Shown: piece by piece, positions 35,341 to 47,650 of the stretch
Numbering within the stretch: position 1 is the stretch's first letter
Layout of the letters: every line of letters begins with the position of its first letter
Assembly (NCBI RefSeq): GCF_000213175.1
Contig: NW_009799099.1
Span: forward strand, 1,067,560 to 1,131,559
Length of the DNA stretch: 64,000 bases
DNA from: Neurospora tetrasperma FGSC 2508
Taxonomy: Eukaryota; Ascomycota; Sordariomycetes; Sordariales; Sordariaceae
Direction of reading: 5' to 3'
The notes under the pieces: model-generated
Database searches by the model: none
Told to the model about the DNA's origin: nothing
What the model saw: only the letters and a program-made list of their open reading frames with translations
Position numbers and translations under genes: made by a program

Positions 35341-35878
35341 GTGGATTTGCAGGACATTTAGACTTGGGCTGGTATCATTAGCATGGTTAAGAGGTAGATT
35401 CGATAATTCACGAGTGTTAATTCTTATTTTTGGTAAATCATATCTCTCATATCTCGTGTGTGTTCTTGGTTGTTTCTCCCTTCTCATATTTGTTGTTTTC
35501 ACTTTTGTTCTCATCACTTGTTTTACGCCTCTTGTTTGACACCTCTTGTTTACCTGTTCGTCAGGCCCAGCCAGCCGAAGTTGTTTCAATACCTGATGCC
35601 GGACAGGTAGATATTCGAATCTCTATTTGTTAATTTCTCTACGTAGAGGTAGACAAACTTCCTTCCCCTCATCACGCGCCTCTCCCTCTTCCTTCTCCAA
35701 CATCCGAGCCAAAGCTAACTCTATCTCTCATCTGCTTGCCCACCTGCACCATTGTCAAAGTAGCAGCTTAGATAAGATACCATCCTGCATATCTTTTTCG
35801 TGTATGCACACTTTGCACATGATGATGCATAGAAAGCTAGTCAGTGCATAGCGGTCATGTACGTAAAGTTGAGTTAGA

Positions 35879-36011
35879 TATGTATGCATGTATGTATGTA
35901 TATATGTATGTATGTGCCTCTCTCTCAAACTTGAATTGCTCGTGGGCTTAGTTTGTATAGACGACGCCGGTACTAACCAGTATGTGTATGTATGTATGTA
36001 AGTATGTATGC
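35879..36011. repeat. (GTAT)n tetranucleotide arrays
   Basis: Two GTAT/ATGT arrays (35879-35914 and 35981-36011) are separated by about 65 bp of unique sequence. Confidence 0.9.
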
Positions 36012-36562
36012 AAGGCATCCTGGAGAAGGAGGGGATAGAGGTAGTGTAGTAGATAGGAAGAAACAACACCGATAGACGACTGTTTGTTGGAGGAAGACAA
36101 CGGTAGGTAGCAAAATAAGGTGGCTACTTAGATAATTCACCATTTTACTTGGCTTGGCTTGATGGACATAAATATGTACCTACATATGACGATCAATCAA
36201 TCAGATCGGTCGAGGTTTTTTTTCCAACGGTCAGACAGGAGTTGCTCGCTATGTGGCGACAGCAGCAACAACAACGAAGAAGCAAGCACATATCTTTGCG
36301 GTAATGGAGGGGGTGGTTGCACAGGTACATACACACTACATCAAGAAACGTTGATGACTTGCATCCAAAGACGATCATCAGAAAAAGGTCAACACTACAC
36401 TAAAGGAGAGATGGGCCCCCAGGCAGGCAGACAGACAGACGGGAGCACGGCCGGGGGACAACGGTAAGACGGAATTCAAGGAGCGAAATGATATTATTCA
36501 TCTTTCAACAGGAGTTTGTTGAAAGGTCATGGATTCGGAAGGGCGGCTCAAGGAGGTGGTGG

Positions 36563-36568
<6 letters not shown>

Positions 36569-36597
<29 letters not shown>
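36569..36597. repeat. (GA)n microsatellite
   Basis: About fourteen uninterrupted GA units. Confidence 0.95.
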
Positions 36598-36742
36598 CTG
36601 AAGGCCTGGGAGGTAAAGCGAAATAACGTGGAGGTTGGTGGTACTATTTGTGTCTCTAGTTCAACTAGGTAACGTTGCGAGACGAAACTAGGCAATGTCT
36701 TGAACCGATGACTAGGTAGACTTGGGGCCGGGGATGCCGTGG

Positions 36743-36795
36743 TGAATGAATGAATGAATGAGTGAAGGATGGATGGATGGATGGATGGATGGATA
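36743..36795. repeat. Compound (GAAT)n-(GGAT)n tetranucleotide repeat
   Basis: Four GAAT-type units are followed by about seven GGAT units. Confidence 0.92.
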
Positions 36796-39700
36796 GGACT
36801 ACTACTGGGAGAAGTGAGGCAATCCCGGTGAAGTCTGAGCAGGTGGATGAGGTCTGGACGGTTCGCGAACGTGATGCGCCTTTCATGCTTGATGGATATG
36901 ATATGATATGAAGGAGGAGAAGCAAATGGAGACGATCCTATCCTGGTGCCTGGCTAAGTCCTAGTCTAGGTAGTGTAAAGACCGGGAGTTGCAAGTGGAA
37001 AGTTGCAAGGGAAAGGTGAACACTCGCCACCCGTCAGTTACTCCCGTCGCCTCCTCTTCCGCCCGATGATGGGAAGCGTGAGAAACTCTACTGAACAAGA
37101 AATTTGGATGACGAAGACGCGGGCTGGGTTTGATTATCATGTATATGAATCATGGAAGCACAACATGGGCGGAAGAGCAGTACCAACGAAGGGATCGGAT
37201 ATCTGGTTGGCTGGCGTCGTCTGTCACTGTTTCGCGTGTCCCAAGACTTATGAAACGAGATCACCGTTCATCTCATTGGACGAGCGGGAGATAGATGACT
37301 GCTACCATGGTTAGTGCGAAGTGTCTTGGATCGAATCACCTGCTCTGTTAAAGCGTTGTGGTTTACCCGTTGCCGTTGTGGCTGCCGTGCAAGTGAACAA
37401 GGGCCATTGCAGTGAGCAAGGGCACAGAGAAAAAGGGTCCAGGACCCGCAATGGAATCTTCCATTCCTTCAACGATTTCTTGTGTATTCCGTCAGTAATT
37501 AAAGGGGCATTCAAGACTTGGGGCAGGTGGTTTTTACAGTCGAGTCCAAGTGGAAGTGACGACGGTCCCTTGTGGTGTTTGGTGCTGTGTGTGGGTGGTT
37601 GTCCCTGGTTCATGCATGACAAAACCATGGTTACCGCGCACAGGCCATCCCAGATTTGATGATGATCCAGAACTCGGCCAACTTTTTCATCACCACGGGC
37701 AGACTTGTTTCTTTTTTCTACAAGTGGATGAGCAGCTAACTGAAGTCTTTTCTCAACTTCAGAGACACTCAACAGACTTGGATTCTTGGTCGTGATGAGA
37801 ATCGATGCATTTTCATCCAGGTGACTAAAAGTGGTGAATGTATTGCCCAGGCTGTATCAACAGGGGCAGGACCGATTTGACGGTATGTAACCGTAATTTT
37901 GTCATGAACCGAGCCTGGCAAATGCGTTTGAGCAAGGGCCAAGGGAAGGGACAAAGCTTAGAAAGTCTTGGCAAGGGGCATTTGTGCGCCGTAGGAGAAA
38001 TTGCGCGCGATAGACAGGTACTTGAGCGTCATGCACAAAGTCATGGTCAAGTCAGGTACCGAGGAAACGCGCTCAGCGCAGCATCATGCTGCACCTCACC
38101 GGCACCTTGATGTCCCTGAATGATAGGAACACGCCCTGTCCCGGTCGCAGCGCAGTCGCAGTCGCAGTCCAGGCCTGTCGACCTGACGGAAGAGGGCCCG
38201 GCCGGACAAGACATGGTCGTCGTCGACAATCGCGGCAGCTTGCTCTCACGGCCTTCGCATGCTCGGCGTCTTGCGAGCAACAGTCACCCGGGCGGACAAC
38301 GCATGGCAGCCGTGTCGGTCGGAGACAAACATGTGCAATCATCAATCAGCCGAGCAACGGGTGGATCATCTGTACGCTCCAACGGTGACCGATCAGCATC
38401 CGACAAGTCCGCAGTTCTGCCCCCGTCCCCCGCTAGATGGACTACCAACCCCACCATGTGAAGACGGGACTACACTAGGAAAGTGGAAACCCCAGAGAGT
38501 CCAGCTCAACAATGGCCGGGACGGGCCATTCATTATAGTTTGCCCGTGCTAGCATCAAGGAATCTGAAGAGGAAGAGAAATCAGCCAGCTGTTTCACAAT
38601 TTGGCTATCCACTCACTACAACACTAGAGAAATATCAGGACAATGCCTGGGCAACGAGACGGAATGCCGAGAGGGGATGGGGAAGCACAAATGGACAATG
38701 CAATTGGAAGGGGGAGGGGGAGGATGGAAAGGGCGGGAAAAAAGGGGTGGGGTGCATGGCCAACAAATGATATATCGTCCCTGTCTGAAATTGGCCCTCC
38801 ACTCTCAATGGTTTTTTTGTTTTTGCTTCGATTTCCCTCTTTCGTTGCTGAGGTGTCACTTCGTCACCGTGACTTCAGTTGCACTTTTACTTCCCTTGGG
38901 TCGGTCGCCCAGACTTTTGACTTGCACACTAGTGAAAGCACCTTGACCGCCCGCCCAGCATCAGTCCACTGCCTCCCACTACATCATTGCCGCTTAGTCC
39001 CAGGTTTGATTCTATCAAAGCCCGGATGCACCGCTCGTCCTGACCGGATCTTTACTTTCCCACTTTACACTTCCACTTCGTTGTCCAACAACCCACAGAC
39101 CGCATATACCACTCTCTTTTATCCTTTGCCCGTTGTTTTGTTGCTGTTTATTTGGTCGGTGTTGTTGTTGTCGTCGGTGTCGTCGTGGTTGTGCATCAAG
39201 AGTACCTCTACCTCTAGAAAGCGGAAAGTCTTTCATAAAAAGAATCCGGGCATTCTTCTCCATCATACACCCCCCTGCCCTGCCACTGCAGCTGCACTAA
39301 AACTTCGCTACTAAAAAAGCCTCTGCGCGCCGGGTAGCCCCGTACCAGGTACCACCTTCACTGCTGCAGCCAGCGATATTCCGTCCGAAAAAAAAGGAGG
39401 CCGCTGCAACATCCTTACAGTAGCTTAGGTTCCTTCCTGCAGCCAAAGGTACCTACCGCAAAAGCCATCCACCTATCCAACTGCCCTTACACTTTTCCAC
39501 TCGGCGTTACGCCACGGCCGCCCTTCAACACCCATCCCACGAATTCACAGGTCGACGACGAACTTGGCGAGAGAAAGGCGACGATAACACTCTATTCGGT
39601 CACCGATAAGCACAAAAAACTGCTGAAGTGCGGATTACCGGGTCCACCATCTTCGACGCGGTTTCCGGAGCCTTCGACGCTTGTTCTAATCCCGCCGAGC

Positions 39701-39855
39701 AACTTCGGCCGACGGCGCGTCGAACTAATCAAGGGAATCCCCCCCCTTGAATCTTCGACTCTGGTCCTTTGTCCTCTCCTGTCACCAACGACGGATTGCA
39801 AGACCAGCGCAATTCCTTCTCCCGACCGCATACATATCCTATCTGATTGCCCAAA

Positions 39856-41603
39856 ATGGCTGGGTGAGTCGCAATCCGCTCCTTCGACACCGCTTGCGGT
39901 GAGAGTCCTTGGCTGACCGAGTTTCTTGTTATCCTCTACCAGCTTATTCAAGGACATCTGGCATGCTATGACCAGTTATGATCGACGTTAGTGCTTTCTT
40001 TCCCCCTACCTCCCCGTCCTCGGTTCGATCGCTTACATGTCATGGTTGGGAAACAGATGCTGGCATCGACTCTCCTTACCGAACTGGACGTCATGTCCCA
40101 TTGAACCGGAACTCCGGTCTCGCGGGCGTTACTACCGCCTCCGACTCGCGTGCCGACATCAACTCGCCCTACCTTCAAGGAGATGGCCGTGGTTCTACCA
40201 TGAGCTTCGACACGGCGTACGGCGGACGCGCCATATCTCCCATGCCGAGTCCCGCCAACGGTGGCCCCTATTCGCCCGGCCTAGTGAGCCAACGACAGTC
40301 CGTCCACCAGGACGCATTCGATGTACACAGCCCAACCGGCGAGATTCCCATGCAGAACTTCCAAAATGGCGGTCCGCCTCCTCCACCAGTCGCCAGCTCC
40401 TGGGAGAAAATTGACAGATGGGCCGAGGAAAACTACCCCGAGTTGTTCGACCAACTTGGCGAGGGCTGCACCGTCAACGATCTGAACGAACTCGAATACC
40501 AGCTTGATTGCACCCTTCCCCAAGATCTCAGGCAATCCTTGCAAATCCACGACGGCCAGGAGCGCGGTGGTCTTCCCACTGGCATTATTTTCAGCTCCAT
40601 GTTACTCGACTGCGAAGAGATGGTTCAGGAGTGGGAGAACTGGAAGACGGTGAACCAAGAGTTTATGCTGGATCCCGTGCTCGTCAAGCGACAATCTCAG
40701 GCATTTGCCGCTCAGGCCTCATCATCAAAAGATGCCCCTAACCGCAACCAAAACTGGCGACAAGAACTCCTCAACAAGCAGGATTCCGTCCCCCCATCCG
40801 CGATTCAGAAGGCGTATGCGCACCCTGCCTGGATTCCTCTCGTTCGTGACTGGGGCGGCAACAACTTGGCTGTCGATTTGGCGCCTGGACCAAAGGGCCA
40901 CTGGGGTCAGATCATCCTCTTCGGTCGCGACTACGATACAAAGTACGTCGTGGCCCGCTCGTGGGCGCACTTTCTTGCCATGGTTGCGGAGGATCTCAGC
41001 AGTGGGAGGTGGTTTGTCGATGAGGACACCAACGAGCTCAAGCTGCGTGAGTTTAAGGCGACCCGTGTTGAGCCGTCTTATTTCGAGATTCTGAGGTGGA
41101 GAATGGATCAGAAGTATGGCCGCACAGCCAACAAGCGCAAATCCATGGCGCCTTCCATGGCGTCGGCTTCCGGCATGCGCTCTCCCCCCACTCCCGGCTC
41201 TCCTTACCAAAGCCCAACAGAGCACAACGAGCCTCGTGGCCGGTCGCTACACCGTCTCACTGGCACTTCACCCATGTCGAGTCCCATCCGACCAGGTTAC
41301 GGAAAGCCAAGCCCATTGGCGCGCGTTGCTGAGGAGGCACCCCCCACAACATCTCTCACGGCTAGCAACGCTTCCCTCGAGGCCAAAGCCGCCGACAACT
41401 TGATGGAGTTGAACACCCCAAGGACAAGCGGAGAGCATAGCAAGGAGGATATCAAGGTCAATGAGGATTCTCCCGCCAAGGAAAGGACAAGCGAGGATAA
41501 GGAGAAGAAGCCTGAAACCGAGGCGAACGGAAAGGCGACGGAGTCAAAGGGCAAGCAAACGACAGTCGAAGACGCCGAGGACATGAAGGATATTGAGATT
41601 TGA
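39856..41603 (+). CDS. Smi1/Knr4 family cell-wall assembly regulator, 532 aa
   Basis: Knr4/Smi1 proteins coordinate cell-wall glucan synthesis with the Slt2 MAP-kinase pathway; the Neurospora counterpart is known as gs-1. Exons: 39856-39863, 39943-39986, 40057-41603. The first coding exon is 8 nt (MA plus two bases) and the second 44 nt. Together they give MAGLFKDIWHAMTSYDRHAG before DSPYRTGRHVPLN, the conserved N-terminus. The SMI1/KNR4 domain runs from about residue 125 (SSWEKIDRWAEENYPELFDQLGEGCTVNDLNELE... LPQDLRQSLQIHDGQE) to about 365 and includes WIPLVRDWGGNNLAVDLAPGPKGHWGQIILFGRDYDTKYVVARSW. The last about 160 residues are disordered, rich in Ser/Pro and then Lys/Glu, as in fungal orthologues. 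The preceding half-kilobase is a pyrimidine-rich leader. Confidence 0.93.
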
Positions 41604-43007
41604 AAGGGAACAAATCGAAGCGACCCAACGAACTCGTCAACTCAGGGGTCACCATTGAGTAGCTGGCCCAGCAAACTGCTTCCTCACCATGCGCAGGGCA
41701 CGGAGTCAGACAAGGTGTAATGTTTCTCCCTAATCTGATATCTTGACGCCTCCTCGAGTCAGCTGTCCTCTCTTAGCCGAATATAAGGGCCATCGCATGA
41801 TGAAGGGGCAGGTCACGAATCTTTCTCTTCCAATTACTTCTTCCTCGCCACCATACGATTGGTCTCTATCGTCTAATCGGGTTCTTTCATGATGCGGAGG
41901 TTTTCCCTGCGTTGTCCTCTCGCCTGTTTGGCCAAGGAGAGGGGGTTTTCGAGGGACAATCTCGTTGCATCGCCGAAGTTTGAATATTGTATGTACACTA
42001 AAAGGGGATCATTTTGACTTCGACTGGTGGGTGGGACCTTGTTGTGGTCTGCCCGACGCCGCCCGCAGAAGACATTTTCAGCTTTGCACTATTGTTTACT
42101 ATTACACCGCATAGCGTCATAATAACTCTTTCTGTCTTTATTTTCTGCATCCAAGCTGTCTTGGCTTCTGGAGGGGAAATGTGGTTACTTGTTTCCCCTG
42201 GTGCTGTCGCTGGCTGGTTGTCAGTCATATGGAAGGAAATTCACGCTCGGATGCTGAGTTGGTACCGTTGTCTAGTGATTTATCGAACTCCGTCGGAAGG
42301 CGCTGAATTTTTTTTTAAAGTTAGGACTGTTATTAGGGGGAGTTCGAAGAGGGTGGTCGGGGGACAAGTGCTTTGTATTTACATGGGAAGGGTATAGACA
42401 TGGATGGTAGGCAGAGAATCAACAAAGCGTAAAAAACATACTCTTACTCTTTCATGCGACATCGGTGCAGATTCAACATAAAAATTAACCAACAATGTCA
42501 CCACAAAGGCTGTCACGTGCCACTTGAACGCTTAGACCACAGCCTTGGGACGGCTGACCCACAGTAATTGGACAAGCAGGTCCCTGCTTTCAGTGGAGCA
42601 CCTGCCCGCCAGCCCGCTCTGGCACCGCGGCGTACGGACGTCGTCATCCTCCAGTTCCAGATCGACGACAAGCTATCAGACAGCAACACCAAAAGCATCA
42701 TTGCCCAAGGAGTTGCTCCAGTCACGTTTATTATATACCACTCCACCAATTGGCCCACCGATAGACGACGATTCCGCAATCACGCGCAGTCATTTCTACA
42801 ACCCAGGGCGACCGATACCACCGACGGACGACAGATAGGCATCTCAGCTCAGCTCTGATAACCACCACCACCACCACAACTCCGACTGCTGATACCGAAT
42901 CGCGATCGCGTCGTCACCTAGTTACATTCACCTGGGCTTGCGACACTACCGTGGAAGCGCATAAGAGAAAGAAGAAAGATATACAAGAAACAACACGACA
43001 CAAACAA
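41604..43007. other. Intergenic region between Smi1/Knr4 and VPS68
   Basis: It holds the 3' flank of the upstream gene and the promoter of VPS68. A 127-codon open frame at 42014-42397 has no family resemblance and lies in T-rich 3' flank, so it is not annotated. Confidence 0.55.
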
Positions 43008-43933
43008 ATGACCATGTCGGAAGAACGCCTCTTTAGATTCTCCAGGCCTGAATGGCTTAACAGCGCGTGGGTGAGGAACGCGGGGGTTTATGCTGCTGGT
43101 GCTTTTGTACGTTTTTCTCCTATTCTTTCTCTTTTTTTTCTTCTTTTTTTGGCGACTATTCTCTGCCTATTCTCTCCTTCCCGAACCTGACGTTGTGACC
43201 TTGGCATGATGCCATGCCATGATCCTCACTCGCTGTTATGGATCATACATAATCTTCTTCTTCTTCTCCTCCTCCTCCTCCTCCTCCTCCTCATCTACAT
43301 TAACGTACAGTCCACTAATGCAATGAAATCCAGTTCTCCCTAGCCTTCTACACCCTCCTCGACTCGGCCGTCTGGTCCCACTCCCCCCTCAACGCCTCGG
43401 ACGTGCACATCCACTTTGTCGACTGGCTGCCCTTCATCTTTAGCACGCTCGGCATGCTCATCATCAACAGCGTCGAGAAGGCTCGACTTTCTGCCGAGAG
43501 CTTTTCCTACAGCGGCAGCGGTGTGGCATGGAAGGCGCGCGTGGTCTTGTTTTTGGGGTTTGCGTGTCTGGCGGGTGGCATGGCCGGTGGTGTCACGGTG
43601 TTTGTGCTCAAGTACGTGGTGAAGGATGTCGGGTTTCCGGCGTTGAGGATGGGGGTGGAGAACTTGGTTGCTAATGGGTTGGTTGGGTTGAGGTGAGTTT
43701 ATTTTATTTCTTTTTCTTTGGTCTTTTCTTTTATGGAGGTTTATGCGTGGGTGAGAGAGGGGTTGGTGATAGATGGGAAAGAGGGTAAAGAGGAGATGAC
43801 GAGGAAACAAGAAGGACCCATGATCTTTGCAAGTCCACATACTAACAACCTCTCTTCAACAACAAAACAGCGCCGTCGTCCTCTGGATCTCCCAAAACAT
43901 GGAAGACGAATACTCTTACAACCTCGCGCTGTA
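43008..43933 (+). CDS. Vacuolar protein sorting protein Vps68 (UPF0220/TMEM50 family), 173 aa
   Basis: This small four-span membrane protein of the endosomal/vacuolar sorting pathway works in yeast with Vps55. Exons: 43008-43106, 43334-43692, 43870-43933. The start could also be the second ATG two codons on (43014). The text is FRFSRPEWLNSAWVRNAGVYAAGAFFSLAFYTLLDSAVW, then DWLPFIFSTLGMLIINSVEKARLS, two further hydrophobic helices, and AVVLWISQNMEDEYSYNLAL. Length and topology match the family. The TAA stop sits inside GCT|GTAAGT, a strong donor. Splicing to a CACAG at 44171-44175 would keep the Leu and add LysGlnVal before a TGA, so two C-termini are possible. Intron 1 (227 nt) holds a CTT/CTC microsatellite. 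Confidence 0.88.
43253..43292. repeat. (CTT)n(CTC)n run within an intron
   Basis: A pyrimidine-only trinucleotide run lies in the first VPS68 intron about 40 bp before the acceptor. Confidence 0.9.
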
Positions 43934-44885
43934 AGTCACCGGGTTCGGTTCGGTTCGGTTCGGTTCGGTTCGGTTGTGTTGCTCTTAAAGGAGTATGGCT
44001 ATGATCGATCTCTCGTCTCCAAGATCCCCGCCCGCACACACACACACACATATATATACACACCACACACAGAAAGGCAAAAAAAAAAGACAAAAACAAA
44101 AACAACCCGCTTTACCTACTACTACCAAATACGCACTAGATCTACGACACCAAGCCTCCCCCATCCCCCTCACAGCAAACAGGTCTGACGAAGTACCTTC
44201 CAGTCCGGCGCAGGGGTGAAGAGAACAGACTTGGGGGTTTGGAGGAGGAGTAGAAGGAAGGTAGGGTAAGGTTGGCTACGGACTAGAGAAAATAGGTCTT
44301 TATGCCGGGCACCGAATCAGGAAACCGCATTTAAGGACTCGGGTTTCCTCGTCATTGTTATGAACTGGATGAGTTGGGATGAAGTGGAACGAACAGGACA
44401 TGTATACTTTTATTGATATAGAAGGACTATGGAAACTTGCGCCTAAGGAGACGAATGGTTGAGTTGGAGGGATCACTTGGGTAGCTATTGATTTTGCGTT
44501 GGGATCACGCTAGGGCTAAGTTATCTAACGTTATTGAACGGAATCAAAGGAAAACAATCCAAAAAAGTTATGGCGGAAGCTGTGGAATCTCAAGAACAAC
44601 AGCTCCTGGCTTCGAGTCTCAGATGTTTAGCATCATTTACTCTTATCTGTTTTCTATGTATCATCATTAGCCAAATGGCATGAAGACGCAAGCAGATGTT
44701 TTGAACTAAGTAAGCTTCCATTTTATGTACCTCCCAACGCTATGAAAACCCCATCCAGCCAAACTACTGAATTGGCTGGCCCTTTATTGAATACGAGCCC
44801 GAGAAAATGACAACCCCTTCGAACCACCAAGTTCTGGTATAACCTCATCCTTTCGTAAAGGCATTCAGTAATACGAGACAACTGT
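43934..44885. other. Intergenic region between convergent VPS68 and CBP80
   Basis: It contains the GGTTC repeat, a (CA)n run near 44035-44050 and AT-rich 3' flanks. There is no coding signal beyond the optional VPS68 end noted above. Confidence 0.6.
43941..43974. repeat. (GGTTC)n pentanucleotide repeat
   Basis: About 6.8 perfect GGTTC units start eight bases after the VPS68 stop codon. Confidence 0.95.
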
Positions 44886-47650
44886 TCAAGCAGTCACCTC
44901 AGCAGCCGCATCAACAGAATCAACAGCCATATCGTCCCCCTGTGCCGGCGCCGCCGCCAGCTCCGCAGCAGCAGCAGCCGCCTTCCTCTCCCTCTCCTTC
45001 CGAGCCTCGACAATGAACGCCTCTTCAATCGCCGCTCTGCGCTTGAACACCCTAAGCCAGCGCTCGCCCCACCTCTTGACGAGCTTCTCCGTCTCGCTGG
45101 TCCCATCACCCTCGCCCAGACCATCGCTGGCCTCAAGCATCTCATCCTTGGAACCCGACGCCCAAGCGAACAGGGCATCCTCAATGGCACGGAACAACGA
45201 GCGCATGCCGTTGATCTCAGCCTCGATGGTCTCGTCGTCAATCATAGCCTCGGGCAGTGTAGCCTTCTGCAGTACCTGTCTCAAACGGGAAGTGACCTTG
45301 ACGACGGTGTTGAACACCATTTCGTACACGAAGCCCTTGGCGAGCGCCTCGCCGCGGGTGGCGCCGGCGTACGTGGTGATGGCCCAGTTGATAACGGCCT
45401 GCGGGGTGAGGATGCTGTAGTTGAGCAGCTTCTCGATGATGGCAATGGCAACGCCCGGGTGGGCGGACCAGTACTCCATGACTGACGAGATGATCTGGGT
45501 GCGGGCAGCCTCCGAGGTGGCGCCGGCATCAGTGAGGCGCTCCTTAGTGCGCTCGATGGCAGCGAGGACGTGCGAGAGCGACTTGGAGCCGACGTGCAGA
45601 ACCGAGGTTACGAAGACGTCGGTGCTGGCTACGAGAGGGTCGAGGTTGTTGTCCAGGGCGAGCGAGTGAATGCGCTCGATGACGGGCTCAATTTCTTCCT
45701 CGGGCGCCTTGCGTCTGAGCAGAGCGGCGATCTCCTTGCCCTCAGCGGCGAAAGGGGTTTCTGTGATGTGTTAGTATCAAGTGAATCAATCTGTCCAATA
45801 ATGCTGTAACCTACTGTCGTCCGCAAATTTGAAGTCAGGAACATCCTTCTCCTTCTCAGGTCCGATCAAAGACTGATAAGGCTCGGGAAGAGTGTTCTTG
45901 ATACGCTGAGCAAAGCTGAGGCGGATCTCCTTGTCAATGGCGCCCATGATGAAAGCCTTGTCCGGGTGCAAGTTGGACAGATAAACATTGTCCACCCACT
46001 CGGTCCACTTCCAGGTAAATCCGAAATTGCTCAGGTGGTGTGAGAACCAATCCATGAACCGATTGGAAAGCTCCAGGTCCATGCGGTGGCTATTCCTGTA
46101 AAGGAAACGAATAGCACGACCTAAGCTGGGAGCAATGGCAGCCGGTGCCAGCTTGCAAGCCTCGGTAAGGACGGCATGGTAATAAACGAGCTTGTGCTCG
46201 GGATTGGGCAACGAGAAGAGTTGCGAGAAGACCGCGTCAACAGCGACATCCTCTGGCTTCCAGCTGGATTTGGGAGGCTCAATCTCTCTAATCTTATCGA
46301 AAGGCGTCGCTCTAGCGGCAAATGTTCGGGGTGCAAAGTAGCAGTCGAGTTCGATAAGGAAACGAGCAGTGACATTGCGGTTGAAGTTCAGGACATTGAT
46401 AGTGTCGACAAGCGCATCGCGAATCAGGGAGGCTGCAATATTCGTCAGAGGGGGTGTCGACTCGACGTCTTGGTTGGCGTAAACAGAAAAGTAGATTTCT
46501 GGGAACAGGGGCCGAGGTCCGGCAACAACTGTCTGAGGGATGGCAATTGGCGGAAGGGTGTGCTTCTCGGCGTTGGCAATCTTCTCCTGCTGCTCGACTT
46601 CTTCGACGGGAAGCTCCCAAGGCCTCGGGAGGCAGCTCAAGGCCCACCCGTTGTTGGCCTCGTTCTGAAGCTGGGTTTGCAGCAAGCTGATGCAACTCTG
46701 AGACGCAACAGGGCTCTGGTCGCCGGCCTCGGGGTGGTATGGCTCAATCAAGGCCTGTAGTGGGTGTGCCTCGCCGGCGATAATCTCGGTCTTCTCCATC
46801 AGATCCGCCGCCTTCTGTTGCCACTGGGTTGGCCCAGTAACCATAACGTATGGTAGGGTGAGGAGGATGATCTTAACAAGCTCCGTACCAATTGTCTGTT
46901 GCAGCACTCATGTCAGTGATTTGTTTCCAAGCCAAGAACCCAGCCGAAACCAAGCAGGATAGCTCACATCCTCGGAACTGGCAGTCTGCAAGTCCACAGC
47001 GCGGCTGAATAGCTCCTCCAACACGGGAAAGACACCATCACCCTCCAGACAGCTCTGCAAACAGCCCGCAAGCTTCAAGTAGAGCTTCACATCCCGCCAG
47101 TCGCCCTCGGCAATCTTAATCTCGAGAGTACTCGTAAGCTTGGCGAGAAGCATGTCGACGATCTGGGGCTTGTTGGTGTTGGCGACGAGCACAACGGCGG
47201 CGAGGAACGGCGTCTTCATGGGTTGCTCGACCGCAAGCTGGAGGACAAGGTCGACAAAGTTGGTTCGAAGCAGCTCATCGTCCCAGTTGTCGGTAAACAG
47301 GTTGGCAATCGATTGCACCTCCTCATGCCAGGGACGCATGGGGTTCTCGGCAATGGCAAGCAGCTGCTTTCGGACGCGGACATGAGGAGGAGCATCGAAG
47401 CGTCTTCGCGGGCCGCCGCGACGATCGCCATCATCATCGTCTGTTTTAAATTGAACACACTGTCAGTTACAATCTGTTCAAGCAGGGTTTTACCAGTGAT
47501 ATGAGAATAGTTCGACAGGGTCCTGAGCAGGAGGCAAGGCTGAGACGAGCATAAATATAGGTGGAGGAAAGGCAAACGGGAGTACTTACCACGATAGCGA
47601 CGCTTCTTAGGGTTGTAACCACCGCCGTCTCTGCGATCGTAGTCGGCCAT
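44886..47650 (-). CDS. Nuclear cap-binding protein subunit 1 (CBP80/CBC1), 829 aa
   Basis: This large subunit of the nuclear cap-binding complex binds CBP20 on the m7G cap and couples splicing, export and 3' processing. Exons on the minus strand: 47650-47590, 47440-46968, 46895-45815, 45760-44886. The N-terminus MADYDRRDGGGYNPKKRRYRDDDD carries a basic NLS split by the 149-nt first intron. A MIF4G-type domain follows (NPMRPWHEEVQSIANLFTDNW, TPFLAAVVLVANTNKPQIVDMLLAKL). The second and third helical domains include NVLNFNRNVTARFLIELDCYF, MDLELSNRFMDWFSHHLSNFGFTWKWTEWVD and SSVMEYWSAHPGVAIAIIEKLLNYSILTPQAVINWA, all hallmarks of CBP80. The Ala/Glu-rich C-terminus is poorly conserved. Length is normal for fungi, and all exon phases agree. 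Confidence 0.94.

Larger units (their letters stand above)
35341..39855. other. 4.5-kb non-coding stretch rich in short tandem repeats
   Basis: It begins with the SEC8 3' flank (CT/TTG-rich), then tandem repeats at 35879-35914, 35981-36011, 36569-36597 and 36743-36795. From about 38,860 to 39,855 the sequence is pyrimidine-rich and looks like promoter and leader of the Smi1/Knr4 gene. Open frames in between are short or composed of low-complexity leader sequence, with no domain I recognise. Confidence 0.6.

Noticed and set aside
38643-39314. A 223-codon plus-strand frame with hydrophobic stretches before Smi1/Knr4
   Set aside because: It sits in the pyrimidine-rich leader/promoter, where T/C-rich codons give Leu/Phe/Ser runs. 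There is no recognisable domain.
42014-42397. A 127-codon hydrophobic frame after Smi1/Knr4
   Set aside because: It starts without an ATG and lies in T-rich 3' flank. No family resemblance.
43941-43974. GGTTC repeat as an internal telomere-like sequence
   Set aside because: Fungal telomeres of this group are TTAGGG. A pentamer of this kind next to a gene end is better explained as a microsatellite.
27192-47650. A functional cluster for RNA-cap surveillance (RAI1 and CBP80 close together)
   Set aside because: The genes are separated by unrelated SEC8, Smi1/Knr4 and VPS68 genes on both strands. Nearness is probably chance.
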